A DNA stretch of 64,000 bases from Opitutus sp. ER46 (GTDB lineage Bacteria; Verrucomicrobiota; Verrucomicrobiia; Opitutales; Opitutaceae), in assembly GCF_003054705.1 (NCBI RefSeq), contig NZ_QAYX01000019.1, positions 354,617-418,616 on the forward strand, read 5' to 3'. Made by a program: the position numbers and the translations under genes. The notes under the pieces were generated by a model. It searched no databases. It had not been told where the DNA came from and saw nothing but the letters and a program-made list of their open reading frames with translations. How positions within the stretch are numbered: position 1 is the first letter of the stretch; every line of letters begins with the position of its first letter. This document shows positions 16,568 to 24,553 of the stretch, piece after piece.

Positions 16568-17368
16568 ATGAACGCAATGCACGAAATCGACTACCAGATC
16601 CACGGTGACGACATGCAGTTCGTCGAGATCGAACTCGACCCGAGCGAGGCCGCCGTCGCCGAGGCGGGTTCGATGATGTTCATGGAGGACGGCATCGCGA
16701 TGGAGGCGATCTTCGGCGACGGCTCCAATCCGTCCGGCGGCATCATGAGCGCGCTGCTCGGCGCCGGTCGCCGTTTGCTCACGGGCGAATCCCTTTTCAT
16801 GACGGCGTACCAGAACCGCGGCACCGGCAAGCGCCGCGTCGCGTTCGGCGCGCCCTACCCGGGCAAGATTCTACCGGTGCGACTGAGCGACATCGGGGGC
16901 GAGCTGATCGCCCAGAAGGACTCGTTCCTCTGCGCCGCCAAGGGCGTTGCCGTCGGGATCGCTTTCCAAAAGCGACTCGGCGTCGGCCTGTTTGGTGGCG
17001 AAGGCTTCATTCTCGAGCGACTCACCGGCGATGGCCTCACCTTCATCCACGCCGGCGGGAACATCTACGAGCGCACGCTCGCCCCGGGCGAAACGCTGCG
17101 CGTTGACACCGGCTGCATCGTGGCTTTCCAGCCCACCGTCGACTACGACATCCAGTACGTCGGCGGCATCAAGACCGCCCTCTTTGGCGGCGAGGGGCTG
17201 TTCTTCGCGACCCTGCGTGGCCCCGGCAGAATCTGGCTGCAGTCGCTGCCTTTCTCCCGCCTTGCCTCCCGCATCGTCGCCGCCGCGCCGAAGACTGGCA
17301 GCGGAGGCAAGGAGGAAGGCTCCATTCTCGGCGGCATCGGCCGCATGATCGACGGCGACAATTCGTAG
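16568..17368 (+). CDS. TIGR00266/AIM24 family protein
   Basis: 266 residues, almost all one AIM24 domain: [38 protein letters not shown] at the start, [48 protein letters not shown], and [32 protein letters not shown] near the end. This trp-RNA-binding-attenuator-like fold is widespread; the bacterial role is unknown (the yeast homologue is mitochondrial). It has no signal peptide. The start MNAMHEIDY was chosen where the domain begins. Its stop codon lies inside a strong hairpin. Confidence 0.88.
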   Translation: MNAMHEIDYQIHGDDMQFVEIELDPSEAAVAEAGSMMFMEDGIAMEAIFGDGSNPSGGIMSALLGAGRRLLTGESLFMTAYQNRGTGKRRVAFGAPYPGKILPVRLSDIGGELIAQKDSFLCAAKGVAVGIAFQKRLGVGLFGGEGFILERLTGDGLTFIHAGGNIYERTLAPGETLRVDTGCIVAFQPTVDYDIQYVGGIKTALFGGEGLFFATLRGPGRIWLQSLPFSRLASRIVAAAPKTGSGGKEEGSILGGIGRMIDGDNS

Positions 17369-17399
17369 CAGCCTGTCGGACTTCGTCCGCAGGCTGCTA
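17366..17399. repeat. Long stem-loop overlapping a stop codon, followed by A8
   Basis: TAGCAGCCTG then CGGAC (a single bulged T between), loop TTC, then GTCCG and CAGGCTGCTA: a 15-bp stem. The first TAG is the stop of the AIM24 gene. A run of A, not T, follows on the plus strand, and on the minus strand the T run precedes the stem, so it does not match an intrinsic terminator in either direction. It looks like a dispersed REP-like palindrome. Confidence 0.75.
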
Positions 17400-17645
17400 A
17401 AAAAAACGGCTGCGCCATTTTGGAAGAGTGAAGGAGCCAGAGTCGGATGGAGATTTTGGGCATGGGGCGGGGAGGTTTTATCGAGGGCAGAACGCGCGGA
17501 CTCTGTTCCGATCGGGTCGGTGATTTCGGGGACGCGAAAACGCCAGAAGGGAGTGGCCGGTCCTTTCGGACCGCCTGTAAGGCGTGTGCGCCAGTTATCG
17601 AGGTCGACGTTGAAGCCTAACCTGGGCTGTGGCAGGTTGGTCGCG

Positions 17646-18200
17646 ATGAAAACACCCCTGCTCTATGGAGCGCTGATCGCACTCGTCGGCGCGCTGCTCA
17701 CCTTTGGCCTCTATTTTGCCGGCTACCACGACACGCCGGAGAAGATGAAGGCCATGCAATGGCTGCCCGGCGTCGTTGGCCTTATCGCTTCGATCATCTG
17801 CCTCGCCCTCGCAATGCGCGAACGGCGCGTCGATTTTCCCGCGGATCGCACGTGGGGCTATGGCTCGGCCTTGGGCACCGGCGTCATGACCGGCCTATGG
17901 GCCGCGCTCTTCAGCGCCATCGTCGCCTTCGTGTACTTCGTGATCGTCAACCCCAACTTCAGCGAGACGCTGCACGAGCTGCAGATTGCCTCCCTGGTGG
18001 ACAAGGGCATGTCCCAGTCCCAAATCGATGCCGCCGCGCCAATGATGCGGAAGATGAGCGCCCCCATTCCCATGACGATCATGCAGACGGTCTTCGGCTT
18101 CATCTGGTCTGTGATTCTGGCCCTCATCATCGCGATCTTCTTCCGCAAGCCGCTGCGCACGGCCGAAGTCGCCGTGGATGCCCCGCCGCCGCTGGCCTGA
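17646..18200 (+). CDS. DUF4199-like membrane protein
   Basis: 184 residues with four hydrophobic segments: about 5-26, 40-56, 73-100 (ALGTGVMTGLWAALFSAIVAFVYFVIV) and 143-164. The loop after helix 3 (NPNFSETLHELQIASLVDKGMSQSQIDAAAPMMRKM) is the mixed acidic/helical segment typical of DUF4199 proteins. Function is unknown. The 277-bp gap upstream contains the stem-loop at 17366 and a small hairpin (17558-17573) but no other gene. The start ATG at 17646 follows a purine-rich GGCAGGTTGG, one of the better Shine-Dalgarno-like leaders in the window. Confidence 0.8.
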   Translation: MKTPLLYGALIALVGALLTFGLYFAGYHDTPEKMKAMQWLPGVVGLIASIICLALAMRERRVDFPADRTWGYGSALGTGVMTGLWAALFSAIVAFVYFVIVNPNFSETLHELQIASLVDKGMSQSQIDAAAPMMRKMSAPIPMTIMQTVFGFIWSVILALIIAIFFRKPLRTAEVAVDAPPPLA

Positions 18201-18288
18201 TCGCCTGACCGAAAACGTCGACGCGGCCCAACCCCCGCGTCATCCCGAGGGCCGAGCACCTGCTCCGCCCTCTTTTTGTGCCCGAAAA

Positions 18289-18321
18289 TAAAAAGGGCCC
18301 GGTTAAGCCGGGCCCTGTTTT
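18289..18321. terminator. Bidirectional intrinsic terminator
   Basis: AGGGCCCGG and CCGGGCCCT form a perfect 9-bp GC stem with a five-base loop, flanked by AAAATAAAA on the left and GTTTT on the right. It works in both directions: for the DUF4199 gene (plus) and for the small membrane gene at 18350-18532 (minus). Confidence 0.9.
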
Positions 18322-18349
18322 GGATCTAACCTCGAGGGACGGTCCTCAG

Positions 18350-18532
18350 TTACCGTCCCAGGAGCCGCTTCCGGTCGATGCGGTACTCGAGCGCCGCCAG
18401 CCCCATGAGCGCGAAAACGCTCAGGTAGCCAAGCAGGGAGTCAGCATCAACGGGGAACCGGGAAGAAAGCGCAAAGGCGGCGATAGCAAACGCACTCAGG
18501 GCGGCCGCGGTGACGATTAGGATGTTCTTCAT
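18350..18532 (-). CDS. Tiny membrane protein divergent from an OxyR-type regulator
   Basis: 60 residues beginning MKNILIVTAAALSAFAIAAFALSS, with a second hydrophobic stretch (ADSLLGYLSVFALMGLAALEY) and a basic tail IDRKRLLGR. It looks like two membrane segments with the C-terminus inside. The ATG at 18532 gives a normal membrane start; the upstream ATG adds a Ser/Arg leader. It is divergent from the LysR gene and shares its control region, which places it as a likely regulatory target. A candidate promoter (TATACT at 18576-18571) and a terminator flank it, supporting a monocistronic transcript. Confidence 0.65.
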   Translation of the reverse strand: MKNILIVTAAALSAFAIAAFALSSRFPVDADSLLGYLSVFALMGLAALEYRIDRKRLLGR

Positions 18533-18570
18533 GTTCTTGTGGGTTTGCCGGTCACTTGACCGACGCCAGG

Positions 18571-18599
18571 AGTATACCGCCAATTTTCAATAGTTGAAA
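18571..18599 (-). promoter_or_regulatory. Candidate promoter for the tiny membrane gene, with a 6-bp inverted repeat
   Basis: On the minus strand TATACT (-10, 18576-18571) is preceded after 17 bp by TTTCAA (-35-like, 18599-18594). The -35 lies in a perfect inverted repeat TTTCAA-TAG-TTGAAA at 18585-18599, next to the OxyR-type operator. Confidence 0.5.
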
Positions 18600-18635
18600 T
18601 CGACTGATCCTATCTATTCCATAGGCTCGAGCTAT
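18599..18635. promoter_or_regulatory. OxyR-type tetrad operator (ATcG-N7-CTAT-N7-ATAG-N7-CTAT)
   Basis: Tetrads occur at 18599 (ATCG, one mismatch to ATAG), 18610 (CTAT), 18621 (ATAG) and 18632 (CTAT), each separated by exactly seven bases. Fifteen of the sixteen core bases match the known OxyR recognition pattern ATAG-N7-CTAT-N7-ATAG-N7-CTAT. The last CTAT overlaps the ATG of the LysR gene, so binding should repress that gene, while the site lies just upstream of the -35 of the divergent small gene. Confidence 0.75.
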
Positions 18636-19536
18636 GGAACTCCACCAATTGCGTTACCTTGTCGCCGTCGCCGAGTCTGGTAACTTCACGCGTGCTGCCG
18701 AACGGTGCAATGTAACCCAACCATCTCTTAGTCAGCAGATAATAAACCTTGAACAAGAAGTCGGACACAAGCTGTTCCACCGCTTGGGCCGAAAGGCCGT
18801 GCTCACGGAGGCTGGCGCTACCTTCCTGCAGCGCGCCAAACGCATCCTCTTTGAGGTAGAGAACGCCGCCAAGGAACTGAGCGATCACCCCAGCTTGGAG
18901 CGACGCATCACCGTCGGTGCCGTCCAGACGGTGATGCCCTACCTCATCATCCCGCTCATTGCCCGCTGCCGCGAGGCCCTCCCTAATCTCACGATCGACG
19001 CTCGCGAGGACTTCCGCGCCGATCTGGTTCATGCGGTCGTTGAAGGCGAACTCGATCTTGCCGTGGTCCCCCTGCCCGTCGACGAACACCGCGTCTCCAT
19101 CGAGCCCATCCTCAACGAGCCGCTCCTGCTGGTCGTGGGCAAAAACCACCCGATCGCCCGCCGCACCGAGATCAGCATCAATGACATCGCCGAGGAGAAC
19201 TTCATCTCGATGGGCAGCTCGTCCACGCTCGCCGAACAGATCCGGGTGTTCTTCGGCGGCCACAACTTCTCGCCGCGCATCGGCTACCGCTGCGCCCAGG
19301 TGCGCACGCTCAAGCTCCTGGTCGCAATGAACGCCGGCATCTCCATCCTGCCGCAAATCGCCCGCCAGGAGCACGACAACGACCTCGTCTACCTGCGCCT
19401 CACCGGCTCCCAACCCACCCGCGACCTGGCCATCATCCGCCACATGCAGCGCTATCAGAGCCGCGGCGCCGAACAGTTTCTCCGCCTCCTCCGCGAACAC
19501 ACCCGCGAAAAGCACGGCGCACCCGCCACAGCCTGA
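18634..19536 (+). CDS. LysR-family regulator of the OxyR subgroup lacking the redox cysteines
   Basis: 300 residues: an N-terminal winged HTH (MELHQLRYLVAVAESGNFTRAAERCNVTQPSLSQQIINLEQEVG) and a LysR co-inducer domain. The overall sequence, including LLLVVGKNHPIARRTEISINDIAEENFISMGSS and VRTLKLLVAMNAGISILP, is of the OxyR subgroup. In E. coli OxyR, Cys199 and Cys208 sit in the segment that here reads SMGSSSTLAEQIRVFFGG; it contains no Cys. The three cysteines present are elsewhere. So it probably binds OxyR-type DNA but senses something other than peroxide, or acts as a constitutive or ligand-gated regulator (inference). The operator covers its own start codon. Confidence 0.88.
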   Translation: MELHQLRYLVAVAESGNFTRAAERCNVTQPSLSQQIINLEQEVGHKLFHRLGRKAVLTEAGATFLQRAKRILFEVENAAKELSDHPSLERRITVGAVQTVMPYLIIPLIARCREALPNLTIDAREDFRADLVHAVVEGELDLAVVPLPVDEHRVSIEPILNEPLLLVVGKNHPIARRTEISINDIAEENFISMGSSSTLAEQIRVFFGGHNFSPRIGYRCAQVRTLKLLVAMNAGISILPQIARQEHDNDLVYLRLTGSQPTRDLAIIRHMQRYQSRGAEQFLRLLREHTREKHGAPATA

Positions 19537-19601
19537 ACTGCTTGCCCGTTCCCCGGCCCGACCGCTTGCGCCGTTCCTCGCTCCCGGCATACGGTCCGCC
19601 C

Positions 19602-22199
19602 ATGTCAACGGAAGTCCTCAACCACCCAGCGCCCGCCGGCGCCCCGGCCACTCCGCCCTTGCGGCGCCCGGAACTCCTCGCCCCGGCCGGGGATTGGGAC
19701 TGCGTGCACGCCGCCGTCGAAAACGGCGCCGACGCCATCTACTTCGGCCTCGAGCGCTTCAACGCCCGGATGCGCGCGCGCAACTTCACCCAGGCCGACC
19801 TTCCCGCGCTCATCGAATTTCTCCACCGCCGCGGCGTCCGCGGCTACGTCACCTTCAACACCCTCGTCTTCGCCAACGAACTCGCCGAAGCCGAGGACTA
19901 TCTCCGCACGCTCATCGCCTCCGGCGTCGATGCCGCGATTGTGCAGGACGTCGGCATGTGCCGCCTCATCCGCGCGCTGTCGCCCGATTTCCCGATTCAC
20001 TGCTCGACGCAGATGACGATCACCAGTGCCGCCGGCGTCGACTTCGCCCGGCAGCTCGGCGCGCAACTTGTCGTGCTCGCCCGTGAGAACTCCCTGGCCG
20101 ACATCGAGCGCATCCAAACCGCCCAGGCGCAGGCTCCCGCACGCCCCCTCGCCCTCGAGGTCTTCGTCCACGGCGCCCTTTGCGTCGCCTACTCCGGCCA
20201 ATGCCTCACCAGCGAGTCGCTCGGCGGCCGCTCGGCCAATCGCGGCGAATGCGCCCAAGCCTGCCGCCTCCCCTACGACCTCATCTGCGACGGCCAACAG
20301 GTTGACTTGGGCGACCGCCGCTACCTGCTCAGCCCACAGGATCTCGCGGGCATCGAGGTCCTCCCCGAACTCGTCCGCCTCGGCGTCGGCTCGCTCAAGA
20401 TCGAGGGCCGCCTCAAGTCCGCTGAGTACGTCGCCAGCATCACCCGCGTCTACCGCCAGGCGCTCGACCGCGCCCTCGCGCAGGCCGGCGTCGCCCCGCA
20501 CACGCCCCTGCCCGTCGCGCCGGCCGCCACCTACGAGTTGCAGATGGCCTTCTCGCGCGGGCTCTACACCGGCTGGTTCCGCGGCAACAACAACCAGGAG
20601 CTCGCGCACGGCCGCTTCGGCACCAAGCGCGGCGTCTTCCTCGGCGAGATCGCCCGCGTCGACCATGACTCCGTCACCCTCCGGCTCCAGGGCCCATTGA
20701 AACCCGGCGATGGCGTCGTCTTCGACGCCGGCCGGCCGGACGAGCGCGAGGAAGGTGGCCGCGTCTACCAAGTCGAACGTCACGGCGACGAGGCCACACT
20801 CCGCTTCGGTCGCGACGACCTCAACTGGCGCCGCATCCGCGCCGGCCAGCGGCTCTGGAAAACCAACGATCCCGCGCTCGATCGCGAGCTCCGCGCCACG
20901 TTCGAAGGCGACCAGATCCGTTTCCAGCGTCCCATCCGGCTTGAGGTCCACGGCCGCGCCGGCACGCCGCTCACGCTCATCGTCAACGACGGTGATGGCC
21001 ACGTTGTGCAGGTCGACTCGGCCCTTCCGCTCGCGCCCGCGGAAAAACACCCGCTCACCCCGGAGCGTCTCCAGGACCAACTCGGCCGCCTCGGCGGTAC
21101 GCCCTACCACCTCGCCCAGCTCGCATTCCACCTTGAGGGGGCCGTCATCCTGCCCGTCAGCGCGCTTAACCAACTGCGGCGCGACGCCGTCGCCGCCCTC
21201 GATCGCCTCCGGGCGACGCCGAAACGCTGGGCCGTGCACCCGGAGCTGCGTGCGCCCGACTTCTCCTTCTCCGCCGGCGACGCAACGCCTGTACCGGCCC
21301 CCCCGGAACTCATCGCCGTCATCAGGCTGCCGGAACAGCTCGACGCCGCTTGGCAGGCCGGCGTGCGCACCGTCTATTGCGACTTTGAAAACCCGAAGTC
21401 CTACCGCGACACCGTCAGCCGTTTTCGCGACCTTCAGCGGACCACCGCGTCACCCGACGCTTCCCTCTCCATCGCCGGCAGCATCTGGGTCGCGCCGCCG
21501 CGGATCCACAAACCGGGCGAGGAATGGATCCTGAAGCAGGTACGCTCCTGCGAGGCCGACGGGTACCTCGTCCGCAACTACGACCATCTCGCGTTCTTCG
21601 CGGGCGACCGGCGCCGCGGCGACTTCTCCCTCAACGTCGCGAACCCGTGGACCGTCGACTACTTCGTGCGCCAACACGGGCTCGAACGCGTCACCGCCAG
21701 TTACGATCTCAATTTCACGCAGCTCGAGGCACTCCTCGGCAGCGGTGCGGCCCCGCGGCTCGAGATCACCATCCACCAACACATGCCCATGTTTCACATG
21801 GAGCATTGCGTGTTTTGCGCGTTCCTCTCGACCGGCAAGGACTACCGCGACTGCGGCCGGCCCTGTGACCGCCATCGCGTCGCCTTGCGCGACCGCGTGG
21901 GCGCCGAACTCCCGCTGCGGGCCGACGCCGGCTGCCGCAACACGGTCTTCAACAACCGCGCGCAGACCGGCGCCGAATACGTCGCCCGGTTCCAGGAACT
22001 CGGCGTCCGCAGCTTCCGCGTCGAGTTCGTCAACGAACCCGCCGCCGAGGTCGCCCGAACGCTGGAACGCTACGCCCGGCTCCTGCGCGGCGAAATCACC
22101 GGCGCCGAGCTCTGGCGCGAGCTCAAGCTCCTCAACCAGCTCGGTGTCACCCGCGGCCAGATGGAAGCCGCACCGCAAGTGATCGCCAAGAAGCGCTGA
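19602..22199 (+). CDS. U32 family peptidase (YhbU/RlhA-like)
   Basis: 865 residues. The N-terminal part has the U32 signature: PELLAPAGDWDCVHAAVENGADAIYFGLERFNAR, CSTQMTITS, and VFVHGALCVAYSGQCLTSESLGGRSANRGECAQACRLPYDL with its cysteine cluster. A second U32-like half follows, ending in MPMFHMEHCVFCAFLSTGKDYRDCGRPC, another Cys-rich cluster. Long U32 proteins such as E. coli RlhA take part in 23S rRNA hydroxylation (C2501) with prephenate; smaller ones act in ubiquinone or tRNA hydroxylation. The length and double layout fit the RlhA-type group. It starts 65 bp after the LysR gene. No partner gene is adjacent. Confidence 0.88.
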   Translation: MSTEVLNHPAPAGAPATPPLRRPELLAPAGDWDCVHAAVENGADAIYFGLERFNARMRARNFTQADLPALIEFLHRRGVRGYVTFNTLVFANELAEAEDYLRTLIASGVDAAIVQDVGMCRLIRALSPDFPIHCSTQMTITSAAGVDFARQLGAQLVVLARENSLADIERIQTAQAQAPARPLALEVFVHGALCVAYSGQCLTSESLGGRSANRGECAQACRLPYDLICDGQQVDLGDRRYLLSPQDLAGIEVLPELVRLGVGSLKIEGRLKSAEYVASITRVYRQALDRALAQAGVAPHTPLPVAPAATYELQMAFSRGLYTGWFRGNNNQELAHGRFGTKRGVFLGEIARVDHDSVTLRLQGPLKPGDGVVFDAGRPDEREEGGRVYQVERHGDEATLRFGRDDLNWRRIRAGQRLWKTNDPALDRELRATFEGDQIRFQRPIRLEVHGRAGTPLTLIVNDGDGHVVQVDSALPLAPAEKHPLTPERLQDQLGRLGGTPYHLAQLAFHLEGAVILPVSALNQLRRDAVAALDRLRATPKRWAVHPELRAPDFSFSAGDATPVPAPPELIAVIRLPEQLDAAWQAGVRTVYCDFENPKSYRDTVSRFRDLQRTTASPDASLSIAGSIWVAPPRIHKPGEEWILKQVRSCEADGYLVRNYDHLAFFAGDRRRGDFSLNVANPWTVDYFVRQHGLERVTASYDLNFTQLEALLGSGAAPRLEITIHQHMPMFHMEHCVFCAFLSTGKDYRDCGRPCDRHRVALRDRVGAELPLRADAGCRNTVFNNRAQTGAEYVARFQELGVRSFRVEFVNEPAAEVARTLERYARLLRGEITGAELWRELKLLNQLGVTRGQMEAAPQVIAKKR

Positions 22200-22212
22200 C
22201 CGCGCCCGCGCC

Positions 22213-22527
22213 TCAGTCGTCGCGGCGCATCAACGTGCCGGCCAGCAGGCCAATTCCGAGCGCGATGCCGATCGCGTAGTACGGGTACTCGCGGATCGTG
22301 CGGTCGGTGTACTTCGCGCCGGCGACGACATTGCGGCGCGCCGTCGCGTACATCTCGCCCATCTTCGCACGGGCGTCGGACAGCCGCTCGCGCAGGTCGC
22401 TGATCCGCTCACCGGCCTGTTGCGCGACAGGACCGGCCAGCATGGCCTCGGCCTCGGCCATCAACCGGCTGATGTGTTCGATGATCTGTTCGGGGGTCTC
22501 CGTGCCGGAGTCGTAACGGTTTTTCAT
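22213..22527 (-). CDS. DUF883 (ElaB/YqjD) family protein
   Basis: 104 residues: a soluble helical region (about 10-75, SRLMAEAEAMLAG ... ERISDLRERLSDARAKMGEMYATARRN) and a C-terminal anchor (YPYYAIGIALGIGLLAGTLMRRDD) that is the hallmark of ElaB/YqjD proteins. In E. coli these sit on the inner membrane and bind stationary-phase ribosomes; that role is inferred here from family only. The ATG at 22527 is preferred to an upstream ATG that would add 51 residues of shadow sequence. It converges with the U32 gene. Confidence 0.85.
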   Translation of the reverse strand: MKNRYDSGTETPEQIIEHISRLMAEAEAMLAGPVAQQAGERISDLRERLSDARAKMGEMYATARRNVVAGAKYTDRTIREYPYYAIGIALGIGLLAGTLMRRDD

Positions 22528-22749
22528 AGTGAGGGAGAAACAAGGTTCAGGTTGCGGAACTCCGGGGCGACCGCGCGCCAAGCCCGGCCCGGCCAGGCTG
22601 CGCCCGCTTCCGCATGCATCCTGGTCTAGGCCGGAGGCCCGGCTCGATCGAACCGCCCCGTTCCAGAGGGCCATAGTCACTCGTTCGCCGCCCCGGTGCC
22701 CAACTCTCTGCCGGGAACGCGACTTGGCGCCGGGTCACAACGCGCCCGC

Positions 22750-24540
22750 CTACTGCGGCAGCAAAAAATAGAACTCGCTGCCTTCGCCCGGCGTGCTGTT
22801 GCAGGCGATCGAACCGCCGTGCGCCACGACCAACTCGCGCGCGATGGCCAGTCCCAGCCCCGCGCCCGGCTTGGGCAGATCCGTCGCCCGGAAGAAGCGA
22901 TCGAAAACCCGGCCGACTTTGTCCGACGGGATGCCCGGCCCGCGATCATGCACGCTGAACCGCACAAAGCCCCGCTCGTCCGCGGGCCGCGCCACCAGCC
23001 GGATCTCACAGCCAGGCGGCGAGTACTTCGAGGCGTTCGTCAACAGGTTCATGAACACGTGCCGCATCCGTCCTTCATCGATGTTGATCTCGCCTCCCTC
23101 GATTTCCGGCGAGACCTCCACGACCAGCCGCTGCTCCGCCGTCTCGATGATGCCGCGCGCCTCCGCCGCGATGCGGCTGACGAGTTCGCCCACCGTCACC
23201 GGCTGCCGGTCGAGGGCCGAGGCGCCGCTCTCCAGCCGCGCCAGATCCAGCAGGTTGTCCAGGATGCGCAGCAGGCGATCGGCGTCGTCGCGCGCGCCTT
23301 CCAGCAATTCGTTCTGCTGCGGGGTGAGGCCGGCGATCCGCTGCTCGACGAGCAGATAGAGCGCCATGCGCAGGCTCGTCAGCGGCGTCTTCAGCTCATG
23401 ACTCACCGTGCCGACGAGGTTCGTCTTCGCGTCGTCGAGCAGCCGGAACTTCGTCACGTCCTGCAGGATCACCGCCGCGCCCCGGAACTCCGTGAGCTTG
23501 TCGCCCACCGCCAGGATGCGCGGAAGGTAATGCCGATCCTCGCGCTCCACGCGCAGGGTGATGATCCGGCTGTAGTCCGCGGGCAGGTAGTGTTCACCCG
23601 ACGCCAGCACTCGCGCCAAGGGCTCCGCCAACGCAGGCGGGAAGCCGGGTTCGAACTCCTCCGACTTCGCAAGCTGCTCGGCCGCCGGGTTGCGCACTTC
23701 GTGCGTGCCGTCCCGCGCCACCACGAACACCGGATCCGGGGTCGAGGTCAGCGTCGCCTCCATCGTGCGCTGCGCGCGCAGCACCCGCGCGAGCGTCGCG
23801 TCGCGGTACGCCCGCAACTTCGCGGCCATGGTATTGAACGCACGCGCCAGCTGCCCGAGTTCGTCCCGCGAGTATTCCGGCACCTCGCGCTCCAGATCAC
23901 CTTCGCCGACTGCCATCACCGACGCCGTGAACGCCTTGATCGGGCGCAGCAGCGAGGCCGCCAGCCGCCACGCCAGGAAGAGCGACAGCAACACCGCCGC
24001 CGCCATGGTCATCACCATGAGCTGTTGCGTCGACGTCGCGAGCTGCGCCACGCGCGCCGCCGTCTGCTGCGCTGCGGCAAAATCCCGGCGCGTGAGATTC
24101 TCGATCGCGGTGAGCACGCTGCCGAAGGCATCGTAACGATTTGTCGCCGCCACGCCCCAGCGGCGCACATCACCCTCCACAGTCCGCTCGCCGAGTTCGA
24201 CGAATTGGGTAAACGCCCGGTCGAGCGCTTCCACGAAACTCGCGCGCGGCGTCCCGGCCGAAGCCGCCGACTGCGCCATCAGCTCGCGCACGAACGCCGC
24301 GCGCGCGTCGGCGAACGACTGCCGATCCGCATCCGACGGCGTCAGTGGCGTCATGGCGCCGTACATCTGCCGCGCCGATTCGCGCATGTGCTGGCACGCG
24401 ACGATGGCGCGGTAGTTCGTCACCAGGTCGCTCGAAAGCGACCCGGCGAGATCGCGGCACACGTAGATCGCGTACCCGCCCATCGCGATGATGAGCAGGA
24501 CGAGTGGCAGCAGCCCGAGGTAGAGGCGGGTGCGCAGCAT
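22750..24540 (-). CDS. KinB-like membrane sensor histidine kinase
   Basis: 596 residues. Two membrane segments (about 7-28 and 183-205) flank a helical periplasmic sensor. Then come a HAMP domain (RLAASLLRPIKAFTASVMAVGEGD), a PAS-like region, HisKA with phosphoacceptor H381 in VSHELKTPLTSLR, and a HATPase domain (NLLTNASKYSP, HDRGPGIP, GAGLGLAIARELV). It resembles KinB of the KinB-AlgB pair. The gene starts 13 bp after the stop of the sigma-54 activator gene, so the two form an operon and are surely cognate. The signal sensed is unknown. Confidence 0.9.
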   Translation of the reverse strand: MLRTRLYLGLLPLVLLIIAMGGYAIYVCRDLAGSLSSDLVTNYRAIVACQHMRESARQMYGAMTPLTPSDADRQSFADARAAFVRELMAQSAASAGTPRASFVEALDRAFTQFVELGERTVEGDVRRWGVAATNRYDAFGSVLTAIENLTRRDFAAAQQTAARVAQLATSTQQLMVMTMAAAVLLSLFLAWRLAASLLRPIKAFTASVMAVGEGDLEREVPEYSRDELGQLARAFNTMAAKLRAYRDATLARVLRAQRTMEATLTSTPDPVFVVARDGTHEVRNPAAEQLAKSEEFEPGFPPALAEPLARVLASGEHYLPADYSRIITLRVEREDRHYLPRILAVGDKLTEFRGAAVILQDVTKFRLLDDAKTNLVGTVSHELKTPLTSLRMALYLLVEQRIAGLTPQQNELLEGARDDADRLLRILDNLLDLARLESGASALDRQPVTVGELVSRIAAEARGIIETAEQRLVVEVSPEIEGGEINIDEGRMRHVFMNLLTNASKYSPPGCEIRLVARPADERGFVRFSVHDRGPGIPSDKVGRVFDRFFRATDLPKPGAGLGLAIARELVVAHGGSIACNSTPGEGSEFYFLLPQ

Positions 24541-24553
24541 GCCGGAGGGCCGC

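Noticed and set aside
17366..17406. Stem-loop as an intrinsic terminator of the AIM24 gene
   Set aside because: A run of A follows on the sense strand; a terminator needs T after the stem. On the minus strand the T run precedes the stem.
18634..19536. A peroxide-sensing OxyR in the strict sense
   Set aside because: The segment that should carry the two redox cysteines has none, so I call it only an OxyR-subgroup LysR regulator.
19605..21239. Minus-strand frame across the U32 peptidase
   Set aside because: Shadow frame; alternating Ala/Glu/Gly/Arg composition and no recognisable domain.
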